NCBI GenBank assembly: GCA_039975855.1
Contig: JBDWGH010000002.1
Span: forward strand, 248,001-312,000
DNA from: Litorimonas sp039975855
Lineage (GTDB): Bacteria > Pseudomonadota > Alphaproteobacteria > Caulobacterales > Maricaulaceae
Length of the DNA stretch: 64,000 nt
Direction of reading: 5' to 3'
Part shown: positions 8,583 to 17,423 of the stretch, in pieces
How the letters are laid out: each line of letters starts with the position of its first letter
Position numbering within the stretch: position 1 is the stretch's first letter
The notes under the pieces: model-generated
Database searches by the model: none
Told to the model about the DNA's origin: nothing
Seen by the model: the letters and a program-made list of their open reading frames with translations, nothing else
Program-made: the position numbers and the translations under genes

Positions 8583-8840
8583 ATGTATATCATTTCCGGA
8601 TTTGCTGATGTTCCCGAAGCTGACCGCGAAGCCTTTGCTCGCGCTTTGCCCGAGCACACCCGCCTGACCCGAGCGGAGGCCGGATGCCATTATTTTGAGG
8701 TCAAACCGCACCCTAAAATCGCGGGCCGGTACATCGTCAACGAAGCCTTCGATGATGAACGCGCTTATAAGGCACATATAAAACGTACGAATTATACAGA
8801 GTGGGCAAAGATTACGCGGAACTTGAAAAGGAGTTATTAG
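8583..8840 (+). CDS. ABM-domain (dimeric alpha/beta barrel) protein
   Basis: This 85-residue protein has the antibiotic biosynthesis monooxygenase fold: a first strand 'MYIISGFADV', 'EAGCHYFEVKPHP' in the middle and 'YIVNEAFDDERAYKAHIK' with the conserved E-x-[FY]-D-D-E-x-A-Y-x-x-H pattern. Members are small dimers, often quinone- or heme-related oxygenases, but many have no known reaction, so the substrate is open. It starts 3 bases after the peptidase stop and overlaps the end of ligA by four bases in convergent orientation. Confidence 0.8.
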   Translation: MYIISGFADVPEADREAFARALPEHTRLTRAEAGCHYFEVKPHPKIAGRYIVNEAFDDERAYKAHIKRTNYTEWAKITRNLKRSY

Positions 8841-10888
8841 GCGATCAATGCCAGCCACTCATCTTCCGTCAGGACTTTCACGCCTGCAGCTTCCGCTTTT
8901 TTCAACTTCGACCCCGCGCCCGGTCCCGCGACCAGAAAATCCGTTTTCTTAGACACGCTACCTGACACTTTAGCGCCCAAGGACTGTGCCCGAGCTTTGG
9001 CTTCGTCTCGTGAAAAGCGCTCCAATTTGCCTGTAAAAACCACTGTTTTTCCGGCGACAGGCGAGTCCGATACCGGCGCTTCCGCATCCTGAATATCCAG
9101 TTGGTTCGTTAGATTGTCGACGATTATACGATTTGACTCTGTCTCAAAAAACCCCGCCAATGACCCCAATGCAGCCTGCCCCATACCGTCAATACCTAAA
9201 AGTCCCATATAAGCATCGCTCACTGGATTTTGCAGATCAGGTACAGCCGTACGAAATTTATCCCAACTGATGAAATGCTGCGCAATCAGCCGCGAATTCG
9301 TTCGACCAACATGTCGTATTCCCAATCCATAGAGAACACGGTCAAAAGGAATACTCCGCCGCACATCAATAGCGTCAAAGAGCTTAGCAGCGCTCGTTTC
9401 GCCAAAGCCTTCCCAGCTCTCCAATTTAATCTCATCATTCCTATCGCGTAGCGTGAAAATATCGGCCGGTTCTTTGATTAAACCTTTCTCAAAAAAGGCC
9501 TCAATTTGGCGTTCACCCAAACCATCAATATCAAACACTTGCCGCGACACAAAATGCACAAGAGATTGAACAGCTTGAGCAGGACAGGACAGACCGTTAG
9601 TGCACCGCCGTACGACGTCCTGACGACCTGTTTTTTCATCAACATCCGAACTAACCGGCGCATCGCAAACAGGGCATTGCTTCGGGAATATAAACGGCTC
9701 CGCGGCACTTGCTTCCACAACGCGAAGCACTTGGGGAATGACATCGCCTGCTCGCTGTATCTCAACGCTATCACCGACCTTGACCCCAAGACGCGCAATT
9801 TCGTCGGCGTTGTGTAGCGTCGCATTCGATACAACAACACCGCCAACCGTGATGGGGGCAAGGCGCGCTACGGGAGTCAACGAGCCTGTACGTCCGACCT
9901 GAATATCTATGGCTTCAATCGTTGTAATGGCTTTTTCGGCGGGGAACTTATGCGCGATCGCCCAGCGCGGCGCGCGGGACACAAAGCCCAAACGGTCTTG
10001 AAGGCCTAGATCATCAACTTTGTAAACCACGCCATCAATATCATATCCAAGCCCTGCACGCGCCGTCAGGATCTCGGCGTAATGTGCAATCATGGCTTTT
10101 GGTCCGTCATGACGTCGCATTTGGGGGTTCACGTCAAAACCCCAATCCGCCATTTCCTCAACAGCTCCCATCTGCGTCTCGGCAAAAGGTTCACTCACCT
10201 CTCCCCAAGTATAGGCAAAGAATTTCAAAGGACGCGATGCCGTCACCGATGGATCAATTTGACGAAGACTGCCCGCTGCGGCGTTCCGCGGGTTTTTGTA
10301 CTCAGATTTTCCAGCAGCCAGCTGCGCGGCGTTCATTGTGTCAAAATCAGCGTGATCGATATAGACCTCGCCGCGAATTTCCAAAACCTGCGGCCAATCT
10401 GAACCTGCCAGCGTCTTTGGCACCGTTTCCAATGTAGACAAATTGGCCGTCACATCCTCTCCGACTTGACTGTCACCGCGCGTTGCGCCTGAAACCAATT
10501 GTCCGTTTTCATATCGAAGCGCGGCAGATAGACCATCAATTTTTGGCTCAGCCGTAAAGGCCAGAGGCGCGTCATCCGCTAAACTCAGAAAACGTTTCAC
10601 CCGGGCAACAAAGTCAGACACGTCCTCATCGGAAAAAGCATTGTCCAAAGAGAGCATTGGGACGGTGTGTTTGATTTTTCCGAACTTACCGGATGGTTTC
10701 GCCCCAACGGATTGTGTTGGACTATTCTTGAGGATGAGATGCGGATGTTCAGCTTCAAGAGCCATCAACTCTTTTCGAAGCGCGTCATATTCAGCATCAG
10801 ATAAGGCTGGGTTGTCGTCTTGGTAGTAGAGCGCATCTGCTGCCCGAATTTCCTGGGACAACCAGGCTATACGTTTTTCAACACTCAT
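8837..10888 (-). CDS. ligA: NAD+-dependent DNA ligase
   Basis: LigA seals DNA nicks in replication and repair, using NAD+. At 683 residues it is standard size. The adenylation motif 'EPKIDGLSAALRY' (KxDG lysine near 117) follows the Ia domain 'YYQDDNPALSDAEYD' that binds NMN. An OB fold follows; a Cys4 zinc finger includes 'CPVCDAP' and 'CTNGLSCPAQ' near 410-440; then come helix-hairpin-helix repeats. A C-terminal BRCT domain starts at 'AGKTVVFTGKLERFSR' near 606. It is the last gene of the long minus-strand cluster, and its start overlaps the recN stop by four bases. No terminator is visible at its end. Confidence 0.97.
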   Translation of the reverse strand: MSVEKRIAWLSQEIRAADALYYQDDNPALSDAEYDALRKELMALEAEHPHLILKNSPTQSVGAKPSGKFGKIKHTVPMLSLDNAFSDEDVSDFVARVKRFLSLADDAPLAFTAEPKIDGLSAALRYENGQLVSGATRGDSQVGEDVTANLSTLETVPKTLAGSDWPQVLEIRGEVYIDHADFDTMNAAQLAAGKSEYKNPRNAAAGSLRQIDPSVTASRPLKFFAYTWGEVSEPFAETQMGAVEEMADWGFDVNPQMRRHDGPKAMIAHYAEILTARAGLGYDIDGVVYKVDDLGLQDRLGFVSRAPRWAIAHKFPAEKAITTIEAIDIQVGRTGSLTPVARLAPITVGGVVVSNATLHNADEIARLGVKVGDSVEIQRAGDVIPQVLRVVEASAAEPFIFPKQCPVCDAPVSSDVDEKTGRQDVVRRCTNGLSCPAQAVQSLVHFVSRQVFDIDGLGERQIEAFFEKGLIKEPADIFTLRDRNDEIKLESWEGFGETSAAKLFDAIDVRRSIPFDRVLYGLGIRHVGRTNSRLIAQHFISWDKFRTAVPDLQNPVSDAYMGLLGIDGMGQAALGSLAGFFETESNRIIVDNLTNQLDIQDAEAPVSDSPVAGKTVVFTGKLERFSRDEAKARAQSLGAKVSGSVSKKTDFLVAGPGAGSKLKKAEAAGVKVLTEDEWLALIA

Positions 10889-12561
10889 GATGCCATCAAT
10901 TGCCGTGCCGCCGCACGGGCTTCCTGTGTGATCGTTTCACCAGCCAACATACGAGCGATTTCTTCTTCTCGATCCTCATCCAGAATATGGGTCACGGATG
11001 TTGTTGTTGTCTCACCCATCGAGGTCTTTTCAATACGGAATTGACTATTGGCGCACGCGGCAACCTGCGGGCTATGGGTAACCGTGAAAACTTGCGCATG
11101 TTCAGACAATCGCGCGAGACGTTTCCCCACAGCGGCGGCAACAGCACCGCCGACACCTTGGTCGACCTCATCAAAGACCATGACAGCATTGTTCTGTCCC
11201 GCCAGCGCGACCTTTATCGCCAAGGCGAAGCGCGCCATTTCGCCACCGGAGGCAATTTTATCCAAGGGACCAATCGCCGTTCCCGGGTTTGTCGAAACAA
11301 GAAAGCGTATTTGGTCAACACCAGCAGGCCCCTCTGGTGCTGGGGATAGGTCAGTTTTGAATTGTGCGCGCTCCATTTTCAACGGCGGCAATTCAACAGT
11401 CACCGAAGCATCCAGCGTGCGTGCCGCCGCTTTGCGGGCTGCAGTCAAAATTGCAGCAGCTTTGTCATATTGTTCTTTAGCGACTTCTGCACGTTGCCGC
11501 GTCTTTTCAATATTCATGACAACGGAGTCTATCGCATCCAATTCAGCCGCAAAAAGTGAGCGTTTTTGCGCCAGTTCATTCACAGGCACGTCAAATTTTC
11601 GAGCCGCAGCTCTCAAGGCGAATAGACGTTTTTCTGCGGTTTCCAAACGGCCCGGCTCGACGTCAAAGTTTTGCGCCGCAGCGGATACGGCTTCGCGTGC
11701 TTCTTGAGTTTCGAGCATAGCTCGTTCCAGTGCCTCCGCCGCGGACGTCAGAGACCTAGCCGCCGCAATTTCACCCTCCCCAAACTTTGTCCGAAGACGT
11801 TCGATCCCAGCTAAAGCGGTGGAAAGACGTGCCTCGAACGCGCCGTCTTCGCCGAGCGCGTCCTGTGCAGCGGTCAATTCCGTTAGAGCGCCTTCGGCAC
11901 CTTGTAGAAAACGTCTTTCTTCCGCGAGTTTTTCATCTTCCCCTTCGCGGGGGTCCAATCTATCCAAGTCGGCAATAGCGTGTTCTAGAAACTCACGGTC
12001 CTCACCCGCTTTTGCTTGCAGCAGAAGAAGTGCGTCTAATTCACGTTTAGTTTCTACCCGGGCTGAGAACGCCGAGCGAACATCCTCCAATTCGCGCTGA
12101 TATCCGCCAAATTGATCCAGCAAGGAAATATGTGTTGTCGCGTCCAGGAGCCCGCGCCCGTCATGTTGACCGTGAACCTCAAGGAGAAGCCCGCCTAACT
12201 GGGAAAGCAATTTCACACTAACGGGCTGGTCATTAACGAAAGCGCGGCTACGGCCATCGGTATTGACCGTCCGCCGGAGCGTTAAATCCTCTGATGTCTC
12301 GAATTCAATGTCCTGATCAATCAAGACTGCCCATGCAGGATGGTCTTCGGAAAGTGTAAAACTTGCTGTGCACTGCGCTTTATCAGTACCGTTACGGACT
12401 AAACCACGATCAGATCGTGCACCCGTCGCCATACCCAATGCGTCCAGAAGTATGGATTTACCCGCGCCTGTTTCACCCGTCAGAGCCGTAAGCCCACGGG
12501 AAAAGTCCAAATCGAGAGATTCAATCAGGACAACATTTCGGACAGAAAGCCCCGATAGCAC
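10885..12561 (-). CDS. recN: DNA repair protein RecN
   Basis: RecN is an SMC-like ATPase acting early in double-strand break repair. Its 558 residues include an N-terminal Walker A 'TGETGAGKSILLDALG' near residue 30, long coiled-coil arms (about 150-370, many Ala/Glu/Leu heptads) and a C-terminal half with the ABC signature 'LDKIASGGEMARFALA' and Walker B 'AVMVFDEVDQGVGG'. It lies 3 bases after bamD and overlaps ligA, an arrangement also seen in Caulobacter relatives. No LexA-type site is seen directly before it, consistent with transcription from upstream. Confidence 0.96.
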   Translation of the reverse strand: MLSGLSVRNVVLIESLDLDFSRGLTALTGETGAGKSILLDALGMATGARSDRGLVRNGTDKAQCTASFTLSEDHPAWAVLIDQDIEFETSEDLTLRRTVNTDGRSRAFVNDQPVSVKLLSQLGGLLLEVHGQHDGRGLLDATTHISLLDQFGGYQRELEDVRSAFSARVETKRELDALLLLQAKAGEDREFLEHAIADLDRLDPREGEDEKLAEERRFLQGAEGALTELTAAQDALGEDGAFEARLSTALAGIERLRTKFGEGEIAAARSLTSAAEALERAMLETQEAREAVSAAAQNFDVEPGRLETAEKRLFALRAAARKFDVPVNELAQKRSLFAAELDAIDSVVMNIEKTRQRAEVAKEQYDKAAAILTAARKAAARTLDASVTVELPPLKMERAQFKTDLSPAPEGPAGVDQIRFLVSTNPGTAIGPLDKIASGGEMARFALAIKVALAGQNNAVMVFDEVDQGVGGAVAAAVGKRLARLSEHAQVFTVTHSPQVAACANSQFRIEKTSMGETTTTSVTHILDEDREEEIARMLAGETITQEARAAARQLMAS

Positions 12562-12564
12562 GGC

Positions 12565-13413
12565 TTAGAACAAGCGCTCTTTAAGGCGCGTCCAATAGCC
12601 TTTGCTACGTGGCTTATTGATTTCGTCGTCCAAATTGACACCGTAATTTTCCAGGAGTTCATAGCTGTCTTTATACCACTCACTGTTCGGATAGTTATAT
12701 CCAAGAACGGATCCCACGAGTTTGGCTTCTTGAATAACGCCAATAGACACATAGCTCTCGACGAGACGGTGCAGGGCTTCTTCCGTTTGGGACGTTGTTT
12801 CGTATTGAGAGACAACGGACTTAAAACGCCCAATCGCCGCCAAATGTTGGTTTTGCTTCAGATAATAACGCCCAATGGACATTTCCTTACCTGCCAAATG
12901 ATCGTGGGTGAGCTCAAGTTTCAGTCGCGCATCACGTGCATAGTCACTGTCCGGATAACGGCGTACAACTTGCTGCAAAGCGGCTTCTGCGGATGTCGTC
13001 GTCGCTTGATCCCGGCCCACATCATAAATTTGATCATAGTAATTTATCGCAATGAGGTAATAGGCGTAAGGCGCTGAGTCTGATCCAGGGTGCAGGCCAA
13101 TAAAGCGCTGAGCCATTGCAACACTTTCATCATGATCAGCGGATCGGTAGGACGCATAGGCACTCATTAACATAGATCGTCTCGCCCACTTGGAAAATGG
13201 ATGCTGGCGTTCAACTTCTTGGAAGAGCAGTTTTGCATCTGCCCAATCACCGCGATCCATCTCTCCTACCGCCTGATTGTAAATCAGTTCGGCCGGACGT
13301 TCGACATAAGCCAGTCGCTCTTTTTTACTTGTACCGCACGCAGTCAGGATAAGAACTGCTGCTCCGAGAGCTGCCGCACGAAAACCGGATGAGGCCTGAG
13401 AAAATATGGACAT
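12565..13413 (-). CDS. bamD: Outer membrane assembly lipoprotein BamD (ComL)
   Basis: BamD is the essential lipoprotein of the BAM complex that inserts beta-barrel proteins in the outer membrane. The signal ends in 'LILTACGTSK' (lipobox LTAC, Cys26). The mature part has about five TPR repeats, starting with 'ELIYNQAVGEMDRGDWADAKLLFQ' (quoted here only as a position mark near 42-65 and ending in a conserved 'VERQHPFSKWA'). The family segment 'AYYLIAINYYDQI' is near 118. The 282-residue length is normal. A 114-base gap separates it from lpxC, so it may have its own promoter. Confidence 0.93.
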   Translation of the reverse strand: MSIFSQASSGFRAAALGAAVLILTACGTSKKERLAYVERPAELIYNQAVGEMDRGDWADAKLLFQEVERQHPFSKWARRSMLMSAYASYRSADHDESVAMAQRFIGLHPGSDSAPYAYYLIAINYYDQIYDVGRDQATTTSAEAALQQVVRRYPDSDYARDARLKLELTHDHLAGKEMSIGRYYLKQNQHLAAIGRFKSVVSQYETTSQTEEALHRLVESYVSIGVIQEAKLVGSVLGYNYPNSEWYKDSYELLENYGVNLDDEINKPRSKGYWTRLKERLF

Positions 13414-13527
13414 GAAACCCGTTCATTCTAAATTCGCCCCCAATCACCCGAAACCGAGTCATATTCAGAGCTATGTTATTTACGGTGTCTTAGAGGTTTC
13501 AGCGGGTCGCGGAAAGTGAGAAAAACG

Positions 13528-14445
13528 TTAGGCAGGAACAGATGTCAGAAATGGTTGTTCTTCCACCTCAATGGCCGTCATAGGCATTGTCGTAAATGTC
13601 CAAGCTGACGGTGTGCCATACAATTTCATCAGTAAATCATGATTTAGACCATGACCGGGCTTGAAGGTTGTCACGCGTCCCAAAATTGGACCTCCTAAAT
13701 AGAGATCTCCCAATAAATCCAGTGCCTTATGGCGCACAAATTCATCATCGAACCGCAATCCTTTTGGGTTCAAAACCTTATCATCATCTACGACTATAGC
13801 ATTGTCATACGATCCGCCTTTGGACAGGCCAGCCGCTTGCAAGGCAGCGACTTCGTGCAGTCGAGCAAACGTCCGCGCACTGGCCATACGCTCACGAAAG
13901 GAGCGAACATCGGGAACGATTTCAAGTCTTTGGTGGCCAATCGCCTCTTCCTCAAAGTCAATTGTGACGTCGAGTTCCAACCGATCACATGGATCAATGC
14001 GGGCCCACATATCGCCAGACCGCACTTCAACAGTCTCAGTTACCTTCACGTATCGGCGCGGCGCAGGCTGTCTGTAAACACCAACCTGTTCAATCAATTG
14101 TAAAAACGGCTCTGATGATCCGTCAAGCGCAGGTAGCTCCTCGCCGTCCAATTCAATATCCAAATTATCTATGCCCGCCGCACTCAAGGCCGCAAGCAAA
14201 TGCTCAATCGTTGATACATTTACGCCAGCCGCATTAGACAATGTCGTACAATTCCGAACACCTGTCACAAGGTCAGGGCGGACCGGAACGACATTATCAC
14301 GGTCTGTTACATCTGTGCGGACAAAACGAAGCCCATTTCCAATTGGCGCAGGCCGCATAACCAAGCGAGTATGCTGGCCGTTATGCAACGCAACACTTGC
14401 TGTTACAGCTGCTGCGCGCAACGTAGATTGACGTCGAATATTCAT
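13528..14445 (-). CDS. lpxC: UDP-3-O-acyl-N-acetylglucosamine deacetylase
   Basis: LpxC performs the committed step of lipid A synthesis, a zinc-dependent deacetylation. Visible signatures are 'STIEHLLAAL' (zinc His), 'RHKALDLLGDLYLGG' (zinc His and Asp) and 'PGHGLNHDL' (catalytic His). I place the start at the ATG at 14445, which gives 'MNIRRQSTLRAA' in register with other LpxC N-termini and 305 residues; an in-frame ATG ten codons upstream (14475) is also possible. It follows ftsZ after a strong terminator, so it is probably transcribed from its own promoter within the 124-base gap 14476-14599. Confidence 0.93.
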   Translation of the reverse strand: MNIRRQSTLRAAAVTASVALHNGQHTRLVMRPAPIGNGLRFVRTDVTDRDNVVPVRPDLVTGVRNCTTLSNAAGVNVSTIEHLLAALSAAGIDNLDIELDGEELPALDGSSEPFLQLIEQVGVYRQPAPRRYVKVTETVEVRSGDMWARIDPCDRLELDVTIDFEEEAIGHQRLEIVPDVRSFRERMASARTFARLHEVAALQAAGLSKGGSYDNAIVVDDDKVLNPKGLRFDDEFVRHKALDLLGDLYLGGPILGRVTTFKPGHGLNHDLLMKLYGTPSAWTFTTMPMTAIEVEEQPFLTSVPA

Positions 14446-14544
14446 ATTAACGATATTTGCCCCAGATTGGATCATATCTTTAGCTATAATCAGGAACGCA
14501 TATCAACAAGAAACGCTCCGTGTCGGATTGTTTCATTAAATGAC

Positions 14545-14574
14545 AAAAAGGCCATTCTGTGGTCAGAATGGCCC
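14545..14574 (-). terminator. Strong terminator downstream of ftsZ
   Basis: On the minus strand GGCCATTCTG (14573-14564) pairs perfectly with CAGAATGGCC (14559-14550) around a four-base loop, followed by five T (14549-14545). It lies 26 bases after the ftsZ stop and would separate the division genes from lpxC. Confidence 0.85.
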
Positions 14575-14599
14575 TTCTTTAATCAAATCAGCACAATTT

Positions 14600-16036
14600 T
14601 TAGCGGTTTTGACGTCGCAAAAAGCTTGGAATTTCCAATTCATCATCCGAATTACTACCAAACAAGTCACCACTTGGAGCTGGACGGCTCTGTACAGTTG
14701 GGCGCGGAGCTGGCGCAGCAACTTTCCGACGCCCGAAAAAGCCGAACGGACTACGAGCCGGGCTGGTTGGTGCCGCTTCAGGGATAGCTGCGGGCGCAGG
14801 CGAAGGCGATTGCGGCGTTGCTGCAACTTGGCCTTCCGGCTGAATCCGAGGTGGATAAGGCTTTGGCGCAGTGTATGGCGGCGGCGCATTCACAGCGACA
14901 GCATCGGTTTCACGGTCAAATTCGTAAGCCTCAAATGCCTGGCGCGCCTCGGCTTCGGCAGCGGCCGCTTCTTGCGCACGTTCGTGCACGCCTAATTCAA
15001 CAACTTTTGCAGTTTCAGGCTTGGGCGCTTCTCGCGACGTAAAGGGCGCAGGTGCAGCTTCAGGACGCGTAACGGCGTCAACACCTGTCGCCACGACTGA
15101 GACTCGTACAATACCATCCAGATCATTATCAAGCGCAGAGCCAACAATGATATTGGCGTTTTCATCCACTTGATTACGAATAAGCTGAGCAGCTTCGTCA
15201 ACTTCATAAAGCGTCAGATCACGTCCACCCGTAATATTAATGAGGACGCCTTTAGCACCTTTGAGAGACACATCATCAAGAAGCGGGTTGTTGATAGCAG
15301 ATTCCGCAGCTTCAACAGCTCGGCGATCACCTGTAGCCTCGCCCGTCCCCATCATGGCTTTACCCATTTCGTCCATCACAGTGCGGACGTCATTAAAGTC
15401 GAGGTTAATAAGACCAGGAACCACCATCAAATCGGTGACGCCACGAACGCCAGAATGAAGAACTTCATCCGCCATGGAAAACGCGTCGGACATTGTTGTT
15501 TGCTCTGTTGCAACGCGGAACAAGTTCTGGTTTGGAATTGTGATCATCGTGTCAACAGCGGCATATAGATTTTCAATGCCCTGCTCCGCGAGTTTCATAC
15601 GACGCGAACCCTCAAACATGAAAGGTTTCGTTACAATACCGACAGTTAGAATACCTTTTTCACGTGCAGCGCGCGCGATGACAGGAGCGGCACCTGTGCC
15701 AGTTCCACCGCCCATACCGGCAGCAACGAATAACATATGGGCACCGTCTAAATGCTCCATAATCTCGTCCAAACTCTCTTCGGCAGATTGCTCTCCAACC
15801 TCAGGACGCATGCCAGCTCCAAGACCCTGGGTAATCCCGCCGCCCATTTGAACTTTACGAGTAGCGGCGTTTAAGGCCAGCGCCTGCGCGTCCGTATTCG
15901 CAACGACAAAATCAACGCCGTCTAGTCCAGCTGAGATCATATTATTAACGGCGTTACCACCTGCTCCGCCAACACCGATGACGACAATACGGGGCTTGAG
16001 TTCTACAGATTGCGGAAGTTGAAAATTGATTGGCAT
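14600..16036 (-). CDS. ftsZ: Cell division GTPase FtsZ
   Basis: FtsZ polymerises into the cytokinetic ring. The tubulin signature 'GMGGGTGTGAAPVIA' is near residue 107, the nucleotide loop 'GVGGAGGNAVNNM' near 21, and the T7 loop 'LINLDFNDVRTVM' near 206 supplies the catalytic Asp. The core ends near 318. A long Pro/Ala-rich linker of about 145 residues leads to the conserved C-terminal peptide 'LEIPSFLRRQNR', which binds FtsA and other partners; this long linker is typical of alphaproteobacteria (Caulobacter FtsZ is 508 residues). A 113-base gap after ftsA carries CtrA and GANTC sites, so it is likely to have its own cell-cycle promoter in addition to read-through. Confidence 0.98.
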   Translation of the reverse strand: MPINFQLPQSVELKPRIVVIGVGGAGGNAVNNMISAGLDGVDFVVANTDAQALALNAATRKVQMGGGITQGLGAGMRPEVGEQSAEESLDEIMEHLDGAHMLFVAAGMGGGTGTGAAPVIARAAREKGILTVGIVTKPFMFEGSRRMKLAEQGIENLYAAVDTMITIPNQNLFRVATEQTTMSDAFSMADEVLHSGVRGVTDLMVVPGLINLDFNDVRTVMDEMGKAMMGTGEATGDRRAVEAAESAINNPLLDDVSLKGAKGVLINITGGRDLTLYEVDEAAQLIRNQVDENANIIVGSALDNDLDGIVRVSVVATGVDAVTRPEAAPAPFTSREAPKPETAKVVELGVHERAQEAAAAEAEARQAFEAYEFDRETDAVAVNAPPPYTAPKPYPPRIQPEGQVAATPQSPSPAPAAIPEAAPTSPARSPFGFFGRRKVAAPAPRPTVQSRPAPSGDLFGSNSDDELEIPSFLRRQNR

Positions 16037-16067
16037 GACGGCACCCGAAATATGGTCAATGAATAGT

Positions 16068-16115
16068 GAATCACACTCTGAGAGGAAAGGTTTAACGGCC
16101 TATTAACCGCGTTAA
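16068..16115 (-). promoter_or_regulatory. ftsZ promoter: CtrA-type box and GANTC site
   Basis: TTAA-N7-TTAA, the full CtrA consensus, is at 16092-16106, with a third TTAA at 16112-16115. A GANTC site (GAATC, 16068-16072), the target of CcrM methylase, lies 20 bases nearer the gene. The pair sits 32-80 bases before the ftsZ ATG. In Caulobacter, CtrA represses ftsZ and CcrM methylation promotes it, so the same control is inferred here. Confidence 0.72.
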
Positions 16116-16149
16116 CTTTTGCACTAAATCTGGGCGAAAAGCGCAGCGA

Positions 16150-17421
16150 TTAGAAGTTTTCGCGCAACCATTGGACGGAGCGCGCAACGGCATTCCCGGA
16201 ATAGCGCTGCGTGCGCATACGCCGACCCGAAAGATCAGGCGGCCCGTTCACAACTTCTTCACGGTCATCAAAAACGTGCTTTAGCAATCCGGTCGCGACA
16301 GCGAAATCTGGCTGGCTTAACTCGTCCGACAATCCGAACACACCATGTGGCTGTCCAATTCGAACCCGCTTTCCTAACACATGCGTTGCGAGTTCACGGA
16401 CACCGTTTAGATGCGCGCCGCCTCCAGTCAACACAACCTGACGGCCAGAATAGCTTTCTAGACCCGCCTTGAAAATCCGCTCTCGCAATAACTCCAAAGT
16501 CTCTTCGACCCTCGACCTAATGATGTTTGTTACCATAGACCGCTCAACGTGATGAAGTTCGTCTTGCGCAGCAATTGGCGGGCACGGCACCATCGACGTT
16601 TCATCATCCGCACCATGCAAACACGAACCATAAATCATCTTAATGCGTTCCGCCGCCTCAAATGGTGTTGATAGACCGCGGGCTAAATCAGATGTTATAT
16701 TGCGCCCACCCACGCCCAAAGCATCCACATGAACAAGTGTGTTGTCGCGGAAAATTGCAGCTGATGTGATACCCGCTCCCAGGTCAATTAGTGTCACACC
16801 CAAATCACGTTCATCTTCTGTCAAAACTGATAAGGCTGCCGCATATGGGCTGACGGTTACGGAACGGATCGTCAAATGACACCGCTCAATACAATGCGCC
16901 AGATTTCTGAGTGGTCCAATACCGCCTTGAACAAAGTGCATATCTACACCTAATTGACGGCCATACATACCGCGCGGATCTCGGATGCCGTCTTCACCGT
17001 CTACCTGCCAGTTCAGTGGAATTGCGTGTAGAATTGCGTTTTCGGCTTGAGAGAGCTCTGACAATGACGAGTTCAACACACGTTTCAAATCACGATCCAC
17101 AACTGCACCGGATGCGAATTCGGTCTGAACAGTCATATGTTTGGATCTCATAGACCTTAACGCCACATTCACGCAGACATCTTGAACCGTCACGCCAGCG
17201 GCACGTTCAGCTTTTTCTACGGCAGCGCGAATACCAATTTCGGCAGCCTCTAGATCAACGACAGCTCCGCCTTTTAAACCCGAGGACACGCCGAAACCAG
17301 AGCCTATCAAGCGCACACCCAGCCCAGGTTCCTCACGTCCGATCAGGCAAACGACCTTATTGGACCCAATGTCCAGGACACAAACCGTTTCCGGCTGCCG
17401 CTTTGTCGGACCCCCAAACAT
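16150..17421 (-). CDS. ftsA: Cell division protein FtsA
   Basis: FtsA is the actin-like protein that tethers FtsZ filaments to the membrane. It has 423 residues with an ATPase phosphate-1 motif 'VLDIGSNKVVCLIG' near residue 14, phosphate-2 'LIDLGAGITSAAIF' near 216, and the adenosine motif 'VVLTGGGAHLNGV' near 328. The last residues 'VARSVQWLRENF' form the amphipathic membrane-targeting helix. It begins 2 bases after the ftsQ stop, so the two are translationally linked. No promoter is visible in between. Confidence 0.97.
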   Translation of the reverse strand: MFGGPTKRQPETVCVLDIGSNKVVCLIGREEPGLGVRLIGSGFGVSSGLKGGAVVDLEAAEIGIRAAVEKAERAAGVTVQDVCVNVALRSMRSKHMTVQTEFASGAVVDRDLKRVLNSSLSELSQAENAILHAIPLNWQVDGEDGIRDPRGMYGRQLGVDMHFVQGGIGPLRNLAHCIERCHLTIRSVTVSPYAAALSVLTEDERDLGVTLIDLGAGITSAAIFRDNTLVHVDALGVGGRNITSDLARGLSTPFEAAERIKMIYGSCLHGADDETSMVPCPPIAAQDELHHVERSMVTNIIRSRVEETLELLRERIFKAGLESYSGRQVVLTGGGAHLNGVRELATHVLGKRVRIGQPHGVFGLSDELSQPDFAVATGLLKHVFDDREEVVNGPPDLSGRRMRTQRYSGNAVARSVQWLRENF

Positions 17422-17423
17422 AG

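Noticed and set aside
11048..11707. 219-residue open frame antisense to recN
   Set aside because: It lies wholly opposite the RecN ATPase domains and is rich in Ala/Ser/Arg as expected from a shadow frame.
14540..14995. 151-residue plus-strand frame opposite the ftsZ linker
   Set aside because: It crosses the ftsZ terminator and mirrors the low-complexity linker of FtsZ.
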